Shown here: positions 41,383 through 49,560 of the stretch, one piece after another
How the letters are laid out: every line of letters starts with the position of its first letter
Numbering within the stretch: the stretch's first letter is position 1
DNA from: Firmicutes bacterium UBA5774
GTDB taxonomy: Bacteria; Bacillota; Clostridia; Peptostreptococcales; Anaerovoracaceae
DNA: 64,000 nucleotides
NCBI GenBank assembly: GCA_002418625.1
Contig: DIEM01000068.1
Coordinates: 33,911-97,910 of the forward strand
Reading direction: 5' to 3'
Position numbers and translations under genes: made by a program
Notes under the pieces: model-generated
Databases searched by the model: none
What the model was told of the DNA's origin: nothing
What the model saw: the letters and a program-made list of their open reading frames with translations, nothing else

Positions 41383-42195
41383 ATGGCAGTTATTTCGATG
41401 AAGCAATTACTTGAAGCGGGCGTCCATTTCGGGCATCAGACCAGAAGATGGAATCCTAAGATGGCTCCTTACATCTTTACGGAAAGAAACGGGATCTATA
41501 TCATTGATCTTCAGAAAACAGTAAGGAAGATCGACGAAGCATATGCGTTCATGAAGGAAGTCGGCGAAACGGGCCGACCTGTACTGTTCGTCGGAACAAA
41601 GAAACAGGCACAGGGCGCCATCGCAGAAGAAGCTAAGAGATGCGGCATGTTTTATGTCAACGAAAGATGGCTCGGAGGCATGCTGACAAATTACAAGACT
41701 ATATCCATGAGGATCAAAAGACTCAACGAAATCAAGGCGATGGAAACGGATGGCACATTTGAAGCCCTGACAAAAAAAGAAGTAATCAAGCTGAGAGCAG
41801 AACTTGAAAAATTGGAAAAATTCCTTGGTGGAATAAAAGATATGAAGGGGATGCCGGCCGCCATATTTGTCGTGGATCCCAAAAAAGAGCGGATCGCCGT
41901 TAAGGAAGCAAGGATCCTTGGCATTCCAATCGTCGGAATCGTTGATACAAACTGCGATCCGGATGATGTGGATTATATCATACCGGCCAACGACGACGCC
42001 ATCAGGGCAGTCAAACTGATCGCTGGCAGAATGGCAGATGCGGTCATCGAATCCAGGCAGGGCGAATCCTTTGATGAAGGGGAGCCAGCCAAATCAGAGC
42101 CTAAGCCTGCTCCAAGAGCAAAAGAGGCTTCCAAAGAACCGGCAGCCGCAGTAAAAGAAGTCTCCGGCGATACCGCCGAGGCAGTTGAAGCATAG
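41383..42195 (+). CDS. rpsB: 30S ribosomal protein S2
   Basis: Late-joining small-subunit protein. The start ISMKQLLEAGVHFGHQTRRWNPK (landmark EAGVHFGHQ), VNERWLGGMLTNYKT near 87 and GIVDTNCDPDDVDYIIPANDDA near 186 are all typical. The conserved part ends near residue 225. The last 45 residues are a Glu/Lys/Pro/Ala-rich extension (SEPKPAPRAKEA), longer than in Bacillus S2 and probably disordered. It is followed by tsf in the universal rpsB-tsf pair. Confidence 0.98.
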   Translation: MAVISMKQLLEAGVHFGHQTRRWNPKMAPYIFTERNGIYIIDLQKTVRKIDEAYAFMKEVGETGRPVLFVGTKKQAQGAIAEEAKRCGMFYVNERWLGGMLTNYKTISMRIKRLNEIKAMETDGTFEALTKKEVIKLRAELEKLEKFLGGIKDMKGMPAAIFVVDPKKERIAVKEARILGIPIVGIVDTNCDPDDVDYIIPANDDAIRAVKLIAGRMADAVIESRQGESFDEGEPAKSEPKPAPRAKEASKEPAAAVKEVSGDTAEAVEA

Positions 42196-42234
42196 CATTA
42201 CAAGACTATCTTGTTGAAATAGGAGGAAATTTAA

Positions 42235-43149
42235 ATGCAGATCACCGCGGGAATGGTCAAAGAACTGCGCGAAAGAACGGGCGCAGGCATGATGGACTGT
42301 AAGAATGCGTTGGCGGAAGTCGACGGCAATATGGAAAAAGCAATTGAGACATTGAGGGAGAAGGGACTTGCCAAGGCGGCAAAAAAAGCCGGCAGGATCG
42401 CATCCCAGGGTCTTGTGAATGTCGTGTTTTCTGAAGACGGAAAGAGAGGCGCCATCATTGAGGTCAATTCAGAAACGGATTTTGTAGCAAAGAATGAAGA
42501 ATTCATAGGCTTTGTGACAAAGCTTGCCGAAATCGTTCTCGATTCAAAAGCTGCAGAAGTCCAGGATCTGTTAAAACTCGATTATGCAGGCGAAGGTACG
42601 GTCGAATCTGTTCTTAACAATAAGATCGCAACGATCGGCGAAAATATGAGCATCCGAAGATTCGTTAAATGTGAAAAACCTGGAACGGTCAATGTCGGAT
42701 ACGTTCATGGCGGTGGCAGGATCGGCGTCGTCGTCGAGCTTGAGACAACGGCAACGGTAAATGAGGTCTCAGTAGCAGGCAAGGATGTCGCAATGCAGAT
42801 TGCGTCCATGAATCCACGGTTTATAGATGAAAGCAGTGTGGATCCTGAATATTTAGAAAGCGAAAAGAAAATTCTTGTGCAGCAAGCCCTTAATGAAGGA
42901 AAACCTGCCGAAATCGTCGAAAAAATGGTTGTTGGAAGACTAAAAAAAGAATTGAAGGAAACTTGTCTTCTGGAACAGAAATTCGTAAAAGACAGCGAAA
43001 TATCCGTTGGACAATACATTGAAAACGCAGCAAAATCGATCGGAAAATCAATCAAGATCGTTGGCATGGTTCGATATGAGGTCGGTGAGGGCATTGAGAA
43101 GGCTGAAGAAAATTTTGCCGAAGAAGTGGCAAAACAGATGAACAGCTAA
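42235..43149 (+). CDS. tsf: Translation elongation factor Ts
   Basis: Nucleotide-exchange factor for EF-Tu. The 304-residue protein has an N-terminal UBA-like part with VKELRERTGAGMMDCKNAL (landmark TGAGMMDCK at about 12-20), the core with SETDFVAKNEEF near 80 and AMQIASMNPRF near 184, and the C-terminal module SVGQYIE. AGGAGG precedes the ATG. A terminator with eight Ts follows at 43171-43199. Confidence 0.98.
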   Translation: MQITAGMVKELRERTGAGMMDCKNALAEVDGNMEKAIETLREKGLAKAAKKAGRIASQGLVNVVFSEDGKRGAIIEVNSETDFVAKNEEFIGFVTKLAEIVLDSKAAEVQDLLKLDYAGEGTVESVLNNKIATIGENMSIRRFVKCEKPGTVNVGYVHGGGRIGVVVELETTATVNEVSVAGKDVAMQIASMNPRFIDESSVDPEYLESEKKILVQQALNEGKPAEIVEKMVVGRLKKELKETCLLEQKFVKDSEISVGQYIENAAKSIGKSIKIVGMVRYEVGEGIEKAEENFAEEVAKQMNS

Positions 43150-43157
43150 TCTATATA

Positions 43158-43166
43158 TGCTATAAT
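43158..43166 (+). promoter_or_regulatory. Extended -10 promoter for pyrH, just upstream of the tsf terminator
   Basis: TGCTATAAT at 43158-43166 is a perfect extended -10 element; no good -35 is seen, which extended -10 promoters can lack. The expected start, about 43173, falls inside the 5' arm of the tsf terminator, so new transcripts would carry a broken stem and escape it. Confidence 0.5.
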
Positions 43167-43170
43167 AAAG

Positions 43171-43199
43171 AAGACACTATGCTGTAGTGTCTTTTTTTT
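43171..43199 (+). terminator. Terminator of rpsB-tsf
   Basis: AAGACACTA (43171-43179) pairs with TAGTGTCTT (43185-43193) around TGCTG; the 3' arm runs into an eight-base T tract. Confidence 0.95.
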
Positions 43200-43245
43200 A
43201 AGGATGAAACCGAAAAAATACTATGGCATAGTGGAGGAGATATTG

Positions 43246-43953
43246 ATGGAGCCTAAATACAAGCGGGTCATACTCAAAATCAGTGGAGAAGCCTTGGCGG
43301 GCGAGAAAAAATTCGGTTTGGATGAAGTGATGCTCAACATGGTGGCTGAGCAGGTAAAAAACCTTATGGGTCTTGGCGTACAGGTCGGAGTCGTCGTCGG
43401 AGGGGGAAATTTCTGGAGGGGCAGAACGAGCAACAGCATGGATAGGGCTACGGCTGATTACATGGGTATGCTTGCGACGGTCATCAATTCTCTTGCTCTA
43501 CAGGATGCTTTCGAGAATATCGGCATACCGACAAGAGTCCAGACTGCGATCGAAATGAAAGAAGTTGCGGAGCCCTATATCAGGCGTAAGGCAATGGCGC
43601 ATCTGTCCAATAATATTGTTGTGATTTTTGCGGCAGGAACAGGTAATCCGTTTTTCTCGACAGACACGACCGCCGCGCTGCGAGCCGCTGAAGTCGACGC
43701 CGAAATCATCTTGCTGGCTAAAAAAGTCGACGCAGTATATGACTCTGATCCTGAGATAAATCCAAATGCAAAAAGATTTGATTGTCTGACGCACAAAGAC
43801 CTTCTGGACAAAGGACTCGGTGTCATGGATTCTACCGCCGCTTCGCTTTGCATGGACAATAACATCCCGATCCATGTATTTGCCCTGAATGAACCGGATA
43901 ATGTCATTAAGGCGATCTACGGCGAAAAAATCGGAACAATCATCAAAGATTAA
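43246..43953 (+). CDS. pyrH: UMP kinase
   Basis: Phosphorylates UMP to UDP; a hexameric amino-acid-kinase-fold enzyme usually activated by GTP and inhibited by UTP. KRVILKISGEALAG at the start binds ATP, GVVVGGGNFWRG near 55 and GTGNPFFSTDTTAALRA near 134 (landmark TGNPFFSTDTTA) are diagnostic. The ATG at 43246 is 7 bases after GGAGGAG; the frame opens 14 codons earlier without a site. Length 235. With frr it starts the lipid and isoprenoid operon. Confidence 0.97.
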   Translation: MEPKYKRVILKISGEALAGEKKFGLDEVMLNMVAEQVKNLMGLGVQVGVVVGGGNFWRGRTSNSMDRATADYMGMLATVINSLALQDAFENIGIPTRVQTAIEMKEVAEPYIRRKAMAHLSNNIVVIFAAGTGNPFFSTDTTAALRAAEVDAEIILLAKKVDAVYDSDPEINPNAKRFDCLTHKDLLDKGLGVMDSTAASLCMDNNIPIHVFALNEPDNVIKAIYGEKIGTIIKD

Positions 43954-44011
43954 AATACATAAATAAGTATATGAATTCGGGGAAAATCCCCTTGAACCAG
44001 GAGGAGATTTT

Positions 44012-44566
44012 ATGAAGAACGTACAGGAAATGTTTGAAGACAAAACCAAAAAATCGATCAGTATCCTTAAAGAATCGCTGAATACCGTAAGAGCAGGCAG
44101 AGCCAATCCGGCGCTGCTAGATAAGGTGACAGTCGATTATTATGGAAGCCCGACGCCTCTTAAAAACTTATCGAATATATCGGTGCCGGATCCAAGGACG
44201 CTTATGATCACGCCATTTGACCCAAAATCGATTCCGGGAATCGAAAAAGCCATCAATATCGCAAACCTCGGCATCAATCCTTCAAATGACGGGAAGGTCA
44301 TAAGGCTCGTCATACCTCAGGTCACCGAGGAAAGAAGAAAAGAACTGGTTAAAATCGTCAAGAAAATGGGAGAAGACGACAAAGTCGCTATTCGAAACGA
44401 GCGGCGTGAGGCTAATGAAGAGCTGAAAAAGATGGAAAAAAACGGCGAGCTGACAGAAGATGATCTTAAATCGGAGCTCGATGCGATCCAGAAACAGACG
44501 GACAGGCATATCAAGGAGATCGATGATATCTGCGCTGCTAAAGAGCGTGAGATCCTGGAGGTCTAG
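44012..44566 (+). CDS. frr: Ribosome recycling factor
   Basis: With EF-G splits post-termination ribosomes. The 184-residue protein is a three-helix bundle with an inserted beta domain; SLNTVRAGRANPALLDKV near 25-42 and the VEYYGSPTPLKNLSN-like VDYYGSPTPLKNL near 45 are diagnostic, as are the C-terminal TDRHIKEIDDI residues. AGGAGGAG precedes the ATG. It follows pyrH by 58 bases. Confidence 0.98.
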   Translation: MKNVQEMFEDKTKKSISILKESLNTVRAGRANPALLDKVTVDYYGSPTPLKNLSNISVPDPRTLMITPFDPKSIPGIEKAINIANLGINPSNDGKVIRLVIPQVTEERRKELVKIVKKMGEDDKVAIRNERREANEELKKMEKNGELTEDDLKSELDAIQKQTDRHIKEIDDICAAKEREILEV

Positions 44567-44569
44567 GCA

Positions 44570-44797
44570 TTGGAGAACTGCCCGGATGTAGTTGGCCTTA
44601 AGCTGGCAGAAGCGTCTGATATACTTGATGGATTTCAGATTGATTATATTGTGACGGAAACAATATCAAGGAAAAGAGAGCCCGTTCAAGGCGTTCTTCG
44701 CGTCATCAGACAGACTGAAAGCAACGGGCGTCTGAATCTTACGGTATGCAGGGTGCCGGATTTGTGCGGCCAGGGAGCGAACGATGACGACCAGTAG
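44570..44797 (+). CDS. Small PASTA-like protein between frr and uppS
   Basis: A 75-residue frame with a TTG start 8 bases after GGAGG and a stop overlapping uppS, so it is well placed for translation. The sequence CPDVVGLKLAEASDILDG near the start matches the beginning of a PASTA domain (P-V-GL-AxxxL), the fold that binds muropeptides or beta-lactams in StkP/PBP2x proteins. There is no signal peptide or membrane helix, so it is probably cytoplasmic, which is unusual for PASTA. The end is Cys- and Asp-containing. Function unknown. Confidence 0.7.
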   Translation: MENCPDVVGLKLAEASDILDGFQIDYIVTETISRKREPVQGVLRVIRQTESNGRLNLTVCRVPDLCGQGANDDDQ

Positions 44798-45512
44798 AAA
44801 AATCGATCCGGCCAAATTGCCGGTCCACATCGCCATAGTTATGGACGGTAATGGACGATGGGCGCAGCAGCGTTCACTTCCAAGACTTGCAGGTCACAAT
44901 GCCGGCATGAAGGCATTGAAAAAAATCGTTAAGGCTGCTTCGGAGATCGGTATCAGGTATTTGACGGTCTATGCTTTTTCGACTGAAAACTGGAAAAGAT
45001 CAGAGGAAGAAGTCAACGGTATATTCAAAATACTCGTCTATTATATAGAAAAAGAATTGAACGAACTCAACAGCAACAATGTCAGGGTCAAGATACTTGG
45101 TGATTACAGCAAACTGCCGGCGGAAGCCGTCGATAAGCTTGAAATATCATTGAAGACAACCGCCTTGAACAGCGGGCTCCGATTCAACATTGCGCTGAAT
45201 TACGGAGGACGGGCAGAAATCCTCAAAGCGGTCACCGCGCTGGCAGACAAGGCCAGGGAAGATGGATCGGTTCCTGAAACGATAAGCGAGGAAGTATTTG
45301 CAAGCCAACTATATACCGGAGATATTCCCGATCCGGATCTCGTGATCAGGACCGGCGGAGAGATGAGACTCAGCAATTTTCTTTTGTGGCAGTCCGCTTA
45401 CAGTGAATTGTGGTTCACGAACACATACTGGCCTGATTTCACAAAAAAGGATTTTGAGGCTGCTATTATGGATTATCAAGGCAGAAAGCGCAGATATGGC
45501 GGTGTTAAATAA
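44784..45512 (+). CDS. uppS: Undecaprenyl diphosphate synthase (isoprenyl transferase)
   Basis: Adds eight isopentenyl units in cis to farnesyl diphosphate to give the C55 carrier for peptidoglycan. HIAIVMDGNGRWAQQR contains the catalytic Asp21; LTVYAFSTENWKR near 64 and the C-terminal DLVIRTGGEMRLSNFLLWQSAYSE (landmark RTGGEMRLSNF) are diagnostic. Length 242 is normal. It overlaps the PASTA-like frame by 14 bases and shares one base with cdsA. Confidence 0.97.
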   Translation: MTTSRKIDPAKLPVHIAIVMDGNGRWAQQRSLPRLAGHNAGMKALKKIVKAASEIGIRYLTVYAFSTENWKRSEEEVNGIFKILVYYIEKELNELNSNNVRVKILGDYSKLPAEAVDKLEISLKTTALNSGLRFNIALNYGGRAEILKAVTALADKAREDGSVPETISEEVFASQLYTGDIPDPDLVIRTGGEMRLSNFLLWQSAYSELWFTNTYWPDFTKKDFEAAIMDYQGRKRRYGGVK

Positions 45513-46294
45513 TGAGAACCAGAGTGTTGTCCGGGATGATTCTTGCGCCGCTACTGATCATCGTTTATTTTGGCGGATGGCCACTTTTAATCGGGTGCAT
45601 GATCATTGGGGCAGTCGGGATTCGCGAGTTTTTCAAAGGCTTTGGCAGTCTTGATATCAGACCGTCCTTCAGCATCGCTTACTTATGTGGAGGGTTGCTC
45701 TATTTGACGGCAATAACCGGCACAACGGAAAGATATTATTCCGCATGGTTGTTTTTTTCTGTAGTTTTATGCCTGCTCTATTTGTTCGATATCGGTAAAA
45801 GATCACTGGCGGACGCGATGGCGACACTGACGGGGATCGTGTATGTGCTGTTTTTTTCTTTTCATGTCGTTATGATCGATAAGATATCCGGCTATGAGCA
45901 TCTGATTTGGCTGGTTTTTATTGCCGCCTTTGGAACGGATACAATGGCTTACTTCTCAGGCTATCTGTTTGGAAAGCATAAGCTGTGCCCCGAGATCAGC
46001 CCTAAAAAAACGATTGAGGGCGCAGTTGGCGGAACTATCGGAAGCATAGTCCTATGCGGAATTTTTGGTGCGCTGTTTACAGACGGCCTGATCGTGCATT
46101 GCCTGGCCATCGGTTTGATCGGCAGCATATTTGCTCAAATCGGCGACTTGTCGGCATCGATATTCAAAAGAAAAATGGGTATAAAGGATTATGGGAATCT
46201 TATACCGGGCCACGGTGGCATATTGGACAGATTCGACAGTATTCTGTTTACGGCTCCGCTGGTCTATTATTACATAACTTTGGTGATTGGATGA
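45512..46294 (+). CDS. cdsA: Phosphatidate cytidylyltransferase
   Basis: Makes CDP-diacylglycerol, the precursor of all phospholipids, in the membrane. The 260-residue protein has about seven helices. The C-terminal family signature is present in parts: SPKKTIEGAVGG near 168 and GDLSASIFKRKMGIKDYGNLIPGHGGILDR near 212-241 (landmark KDYGNLIPGHGG with catalytic acidic residues around). The stop overlaps the dxr start by 4 bases. Confidence 0.97.
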   Translation: MRTRVLSGMILAPLLIIVYFGGWPLLIGCMIIGAVGIREFFKGFGSLDIRPSFSIAYLCGGLLYLTAITGTTERYYSAWLFFSVVLCLLYLFDIGKRSLADAMATLTGIVYVLFFSFHVVMIDKISGYEHLIWLVFIAAFGTDTMAYFSGYLFGKHKLCPEISPKKTIEGAVGGTIGSIVLCGIFGALFTDGLIVHCLAIGLIGSIFAQIGDLSASIFKRKMGIKDYGNLIPGHGGILDRFDSILFTAPLVYYYITLVIG

Positions 46295-47433
46295 AAAAAA
46301 TAGCTGTATTGGGCTCCACAGGGTCTATCGGCACCCAGGCTCTTGATATTATTGATAAAAATCCGGACAAGTATTCAGTATCGGTTTTATCGGGAGCAAC
46401 GAAGCTTGAACTATTGTCAGAGCAGATAGGCAAATACCATCCGAAGGCGGTGGCCGTCGCGAACGAGTCGTCTTTGGGTTTTTTGCGTTCCAAATACCCT
46501 GATATGGAATTCCTCGTCGGAATGGATGGCCTCATTGAAGCTGCTTCGGCATCGGACAGCGATCTTGTCCTGAATGCACTGGTCGGAATGATCGGGCTGA
46601 TGCCTACATATGCGGCTCTTGGATCAGGCAAGGATGTCGCACTCGCCAACAAGGAGACCCTGGTGGCGGGCGGACAGCTGATCATGGAGACCGCATCCGC
46701 TTCGGGCGCTGGAATCATTCCCGTAGATAGTGAACACAGTGCCATTTTCCAGTGTCTAGAGGGACAGCGGTCCAAATCTGTCAACCGTCTGATCATAACC
46801 GCTTCAGGCGGCCCTTTCCGGGGCAAAGACCGTCAGGACCTAAAGGGAGTCACTTTGAAAGAAGCGCTTGACCATCCAAAATGGAAAATGGGAAATAAAA
46901 TCACGATCGATTCAGCTACTTTGATGAATAAGGGGCTTGAGGTCATAGAAGCACACTGGCTGTTCGGAACGCCTGCGGACAGGATCGATGTGACCGTCCA
47001 TCCTCAATGCGTGATCCATTCGATGGTGGAATTTGAGGATCATTCCATTTTGGCGCAGATGGGTATACCGGATATGCGCATTCCGATCGGTTATGCGTTC
47101 TCATATCCTGACCGGCTGCCGAATGATTTGCCGGGCCTGGATATTTTAGCTGCAGGACCCTTCACTTTCGAGGAACCCGATAAAAAAACCTTCAAATGCC
47201 TTCAGCTGGCCTATGACGCCCTGAAAGCGGGCGGAAGTTGTCCGGTTGTTCTCAATGCGGCGAACGAGGAGCTTGTCGGGATGTTTTTATTAAATAAGAT
47301 TGGATTTCTTGATATACAGGATAGTGTCGATAGACTTCTGCAAGAACATGAGCCTATATATAGCCTGTCGATCGAATCGATCCTGGAAATCGACAAAAAT
47401 GTAAGGGAAAGGGTGAAGCAACTATGGCGCTAA
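46291..47433 (+). CDS. dxr: 1-deoxy-D-xylulose 5-phosphate reductoisomerase
   Basis: Second step of the MEP pathway to isoprenoids, using NADPH and a divalent metal. GSTGSIGTQ at 8-16 binds NADPH; LANKETLVAGG near 112, VDSEHSAIFQCL near 147 and the flexible loop around HPKWKMGNK near 193 are diagnostic, as is MNKGLEVIEAHWLF. The ATG at 46291 overlaps the cdsA stop; the frame runs 79 codons further upstream, but this extension lies inside cdsA and is not conserved sequence. 380 residues, normal length. Confidence 0.97.
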   Translation: MKKIAVLGSTGSIGTQALDIIDKNPDKYSVSVLSGATKLELLSEQIGKYHPKAVAVANESSLGFLRSKYPDMEFLVGMDGLIEAASASDSDLVLNALVGMIGLMPTYAALGSGKDVALANKETLVAGGQLIMETASASGAGIIPVDSEHSAIFQCLEGQRSKSVNRLIITASGGPFRGKDRQDLKGVTLKEALDHPKWKMGNKITIDSATLMNKGLEVIEAHWLFGTPADRIDVTVHPQCVIHSMVEFEDHSILAQMGIPDMRIPIGYAFSYPDRLPNDLPGLDILAAGPFTFEEPDKKTFKCLQLAYDALKAGGSCPVVLNAANEELVGMFLLNKIGFLDIQDSVDRLLQEHEPIYSLSIESILEIDKNVRERVKQLWR

Positions 47434-48431
47434 CGATATTCTGGGCAGTCATCATATTCTGTCTGCTGATATTTGTACATGAGCTTGGTCATTTTGCAAC
47501 TGCGAAAGCAGTTGGTATCAAAGTCAACGAATTCGCCATCGGGATGGGACCGGTACTGCTTAGATCCACAAAAGGCGAGACGGAGTACTCTTTGCGCGCA
47601 TTTCCAATCGGCGGATATGTCAAGATGGAAGGCGAGGAAGAGAATTCTGATGACGAACGTGCCTTCAACAATAAACCTACCTGGGCGAAAGCGATCGTTG
47701 TCGTAGCCGGATCGCTGATGAACCTGATCACGGCGATCGTCATTCTGACGCTGGTGTTCTTCTTTATGGGGTTTCCGGGGAATGTCGTCAGCGAAGTCAG
47801 CGAAGGCGCGCCTGCCATGGAGGCAGGAATCATTGAAGGTGACCGGATCATCGAAATCAACGGCGAGCCGATCGTCACCTGGGATGAAATCATCGAGAAG
47901 ATTTCCGGCAGCGAAGGAGACAGCATTCAAATAAAAGTTGAACGCGATCAGCAGATCGTCGTAATCAACACCGGTGTCTCGATTGACGAAACGGGCAGAC
48001 GAATCATCGGCATTACTCCGGCCTATGAAAAGAAACCGTTTCAGGCACTTAAAATGGGATTTATCAGTACTTATTCAATGGGTATAATGATGCTGGAATA
48101 TCTCGGTGTTTTGCTGACCGGAGGCGGGTCGACTGCAGATCTGATGGGGCCGGTCGGGATAGTGAGCACGATCGGTGATTTTGCGCGGATGGGTTTCGCG
48201 TACCTGGCTAATCTGACTGCCCTGATCAGCTTGAATCTTGCAATTGTAAATATGCTGCCGTTCCCGGCCCTTGATGGCGGAAGGCTTCTTTTTATGGCAA
48301 TCAGGAAAATTACAGGGAAAGCAATAACGGATGAAATGGAAAACAAGATACATTTTCTGGGATTGATGCTTCTGTTCGCACTGATGATATGGATCACGGT
48401 GCAGGATGTCGGGCGTGTAATGATTAAATAA
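47424..48431 (+). CDS. rseP: Site-2 intramembrane metalloprotease RseP/RasP
   Basis: M50 zinc protease that cleaves membrane proteins such as anti-sigma factors and remnant signal peptides. The zinc motif HELGH is at residues 19-23 in the first membrane helix; one PDZ domain covers about 110-190 (VSEGAPAMEAGIIEGDRIIEING, landmark AMEAGIIEGD). The second metal motif NMLPFPALDGGRLL lies near 275. At 335 residues with one PDZ domain it is shorter than RasP of Bacillus, as is common in Clostridia. It overlaps dxr by 10 bases. Confidence 0.96.
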   Translation: MALTIFWAVIIFCLLIFVHELGHFATAKAVGIKVNEFAIGMGPVLLRSTKGETEYSLRAFPIGGYVKMEGEEENSDDERAFNNKPTWAKAIVVVAGSLMNLITAIVILTLVFFFMGFPGNVVSEVSEGAPAMEAGIIEGDRIIEINGEPIVTWDEIIEKISGSEGDSIQIKVERDQQIVVINTGVSIDETGRRIIGITPAYEKKPFQALKMGFISTYSMGIMMLEYLGVLLTGGGSTADLMGPVGIVSTIGDFARMGFAYLANLTALISLNLAIVNMLPFPALDGGRLLFMAIRKITGKAITDEMENKIHFLGLMLLFALMIWITVQDVGRVMIK

Positions 48432-48454
48432 TCGTTTTGGGACGGTGAATGAGC

Positions 48455-49525
48455 ATGAGAAGAATATCCAGACAGGTATTGTGCGGCGATGTGCCGATTG
48501 GCGGAGGCGCCCCGGTCACGATCCAATCGATGACCAGCACCGACACGAGGGATATAGAAGCGACTGCGGCGCAAATACAGCGCCTCGAGGAAGCCGGATG
48601 CCAGATCGTTCGCTGCGCCGTGCCTGATATGGAAGCGGCGGCAGCGATCGGGAGCATTCGTAAAAAGATACATATCCCATTGGTGGCCGATATACATTTT
48701 GACCATCGGCTCGCCATCGAGTCGATCCGGCAGGGAGCCGACAAAATAAGGATCAATCCGGGCAATATGCCTGACAGGGACCATGTCAGGAAAATAATAT
48801 CCGAAGCGAAGAGCAGGAGTATTCCTATCAGGATAGGCGTAAATTCGGGATCTCTTGAAAAAGATCTGCTTCAGAAATTCGGAGCGGTGACCGCTGAAGG
48901 GTTGGCCGAAAGCGCGCTCAGGAATATTGCCTTGATCGAAGGCATGGGCTTTGAAGATATCGTCGTTTCGATCAAATCTCCGCATGTCAGACTGAACTAT
49001 GAAGCGCATCTGATCCTGGCTGAAAAGACGATCCATCCAATGCATATAGGGATCACTGAGTCAGGCACGCCGGAGCATGGAAAAGTAAAATCGGCTGTTG
49101 GTATCGGAGCGCTGCTGCTGGCGGGTATCGGCGATACAATAAGGGTCTCGCTGACAGGTGATCCGGTCAGCGAAGTGCTTCTCGGAAAAGAAATATTGAA
49201 AGCGGCGGGCTTGATCGAAGAGGGGATCGAATTTATTTCATGTCCGACATGCGGCAGATGCAGTGTCGATATGGTGAAAATCGCGTCGCAGATCGAACAG
49301 GAGCTGGATGAGCTTGGCGAGAAGAAGCATCTGACTGTCGCAGTGATGGGGTGCGAGGTGAACGGTCCCGGTGAAGCGCGCGAAGCGGATATAGGGATAG
49401 CGTTCGGCAAGGGCAAGGCAGTCATGTTCAGAAAAGGGATACCGGTAAAGACATTGCCGGTCGAAAATATTAAATATGAATTTATAAAGGCAGTTAAAGA
49501 ATTATTGAATTCTAACGAACAGTAA
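48455..49525 (+). CDS. ispG: 4-hydroxy-3-methylbut-2-enyl diphosphate synthase (IspG/GcpE)
   Basis: Sixth MEP-pathway enzyme; a [4Fe-4S] protein that reduces MEcPP with ferredoxin or flavodoxin. VTIQSMTSTDTRD near 20-32 starts the TIM barrel; the cluster ligands are in SCPTCGRC near 265 and VMGCEVNGPGEARE near 297. Length 356. The ATG at 48455 is preferred to 48449 because GGGACGG then has proper spacing. It stands where proS often does in Bacillus-type clusters, placing two MEP genes (dxr, ispG) together. Confidence 0.97.
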   Translation: MRRISRQVLCGDVPIGGGAPVTIQSMTSTDTRDIEATAAQIQRLEEAGCQIVRCAVPDMEAAAAIGSIRKKIHIPLVADIHFDHRLAIESIRQGADKIRINPGNMPDRDHVRKIISEAKSRSIPIRIGVNSGSLEKDLLQKFGAVTAEGLAESALRNIALIEGMGFEDIVVSIKSPHVRLNYEAHLILAEKTIHPMHIGITESGTPEHGKVKSAVGIGALLLAGIGDTIRVSLTGDPVSEVLLGKEILKAAGLIEEGIEFISCPTCGRCSVDMVKIASQIEQELDELGEKKHLTVAVMGCEVNGPGEAREADIGIAFGKGKAVMFRKGIPVKTLPVENIKYEFIKAVKELLNSNEQ

Positions 49526-49560
49526 TATTATTGGCTATAATAGGATCTCAGGAGCTCGAA

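Noticed and set aside
43978..43991. GGGGA-AAA-TCCCC hairpin before frr
   Set aside because: Only five pairs, next to the ribosome site and without a T-run; too small to call.
46054..46290. 79-codon N-terminal extension of dxr
   Set aside because: It lies in cdsA coding sequence in another frame, and the NADPH-binding motif starts only after the ATG at 46291.
49531..49560. Upstream TTG start for polC
   Set aside because: No ribosome site; AGGAG is well placed for the ATG at 49561.
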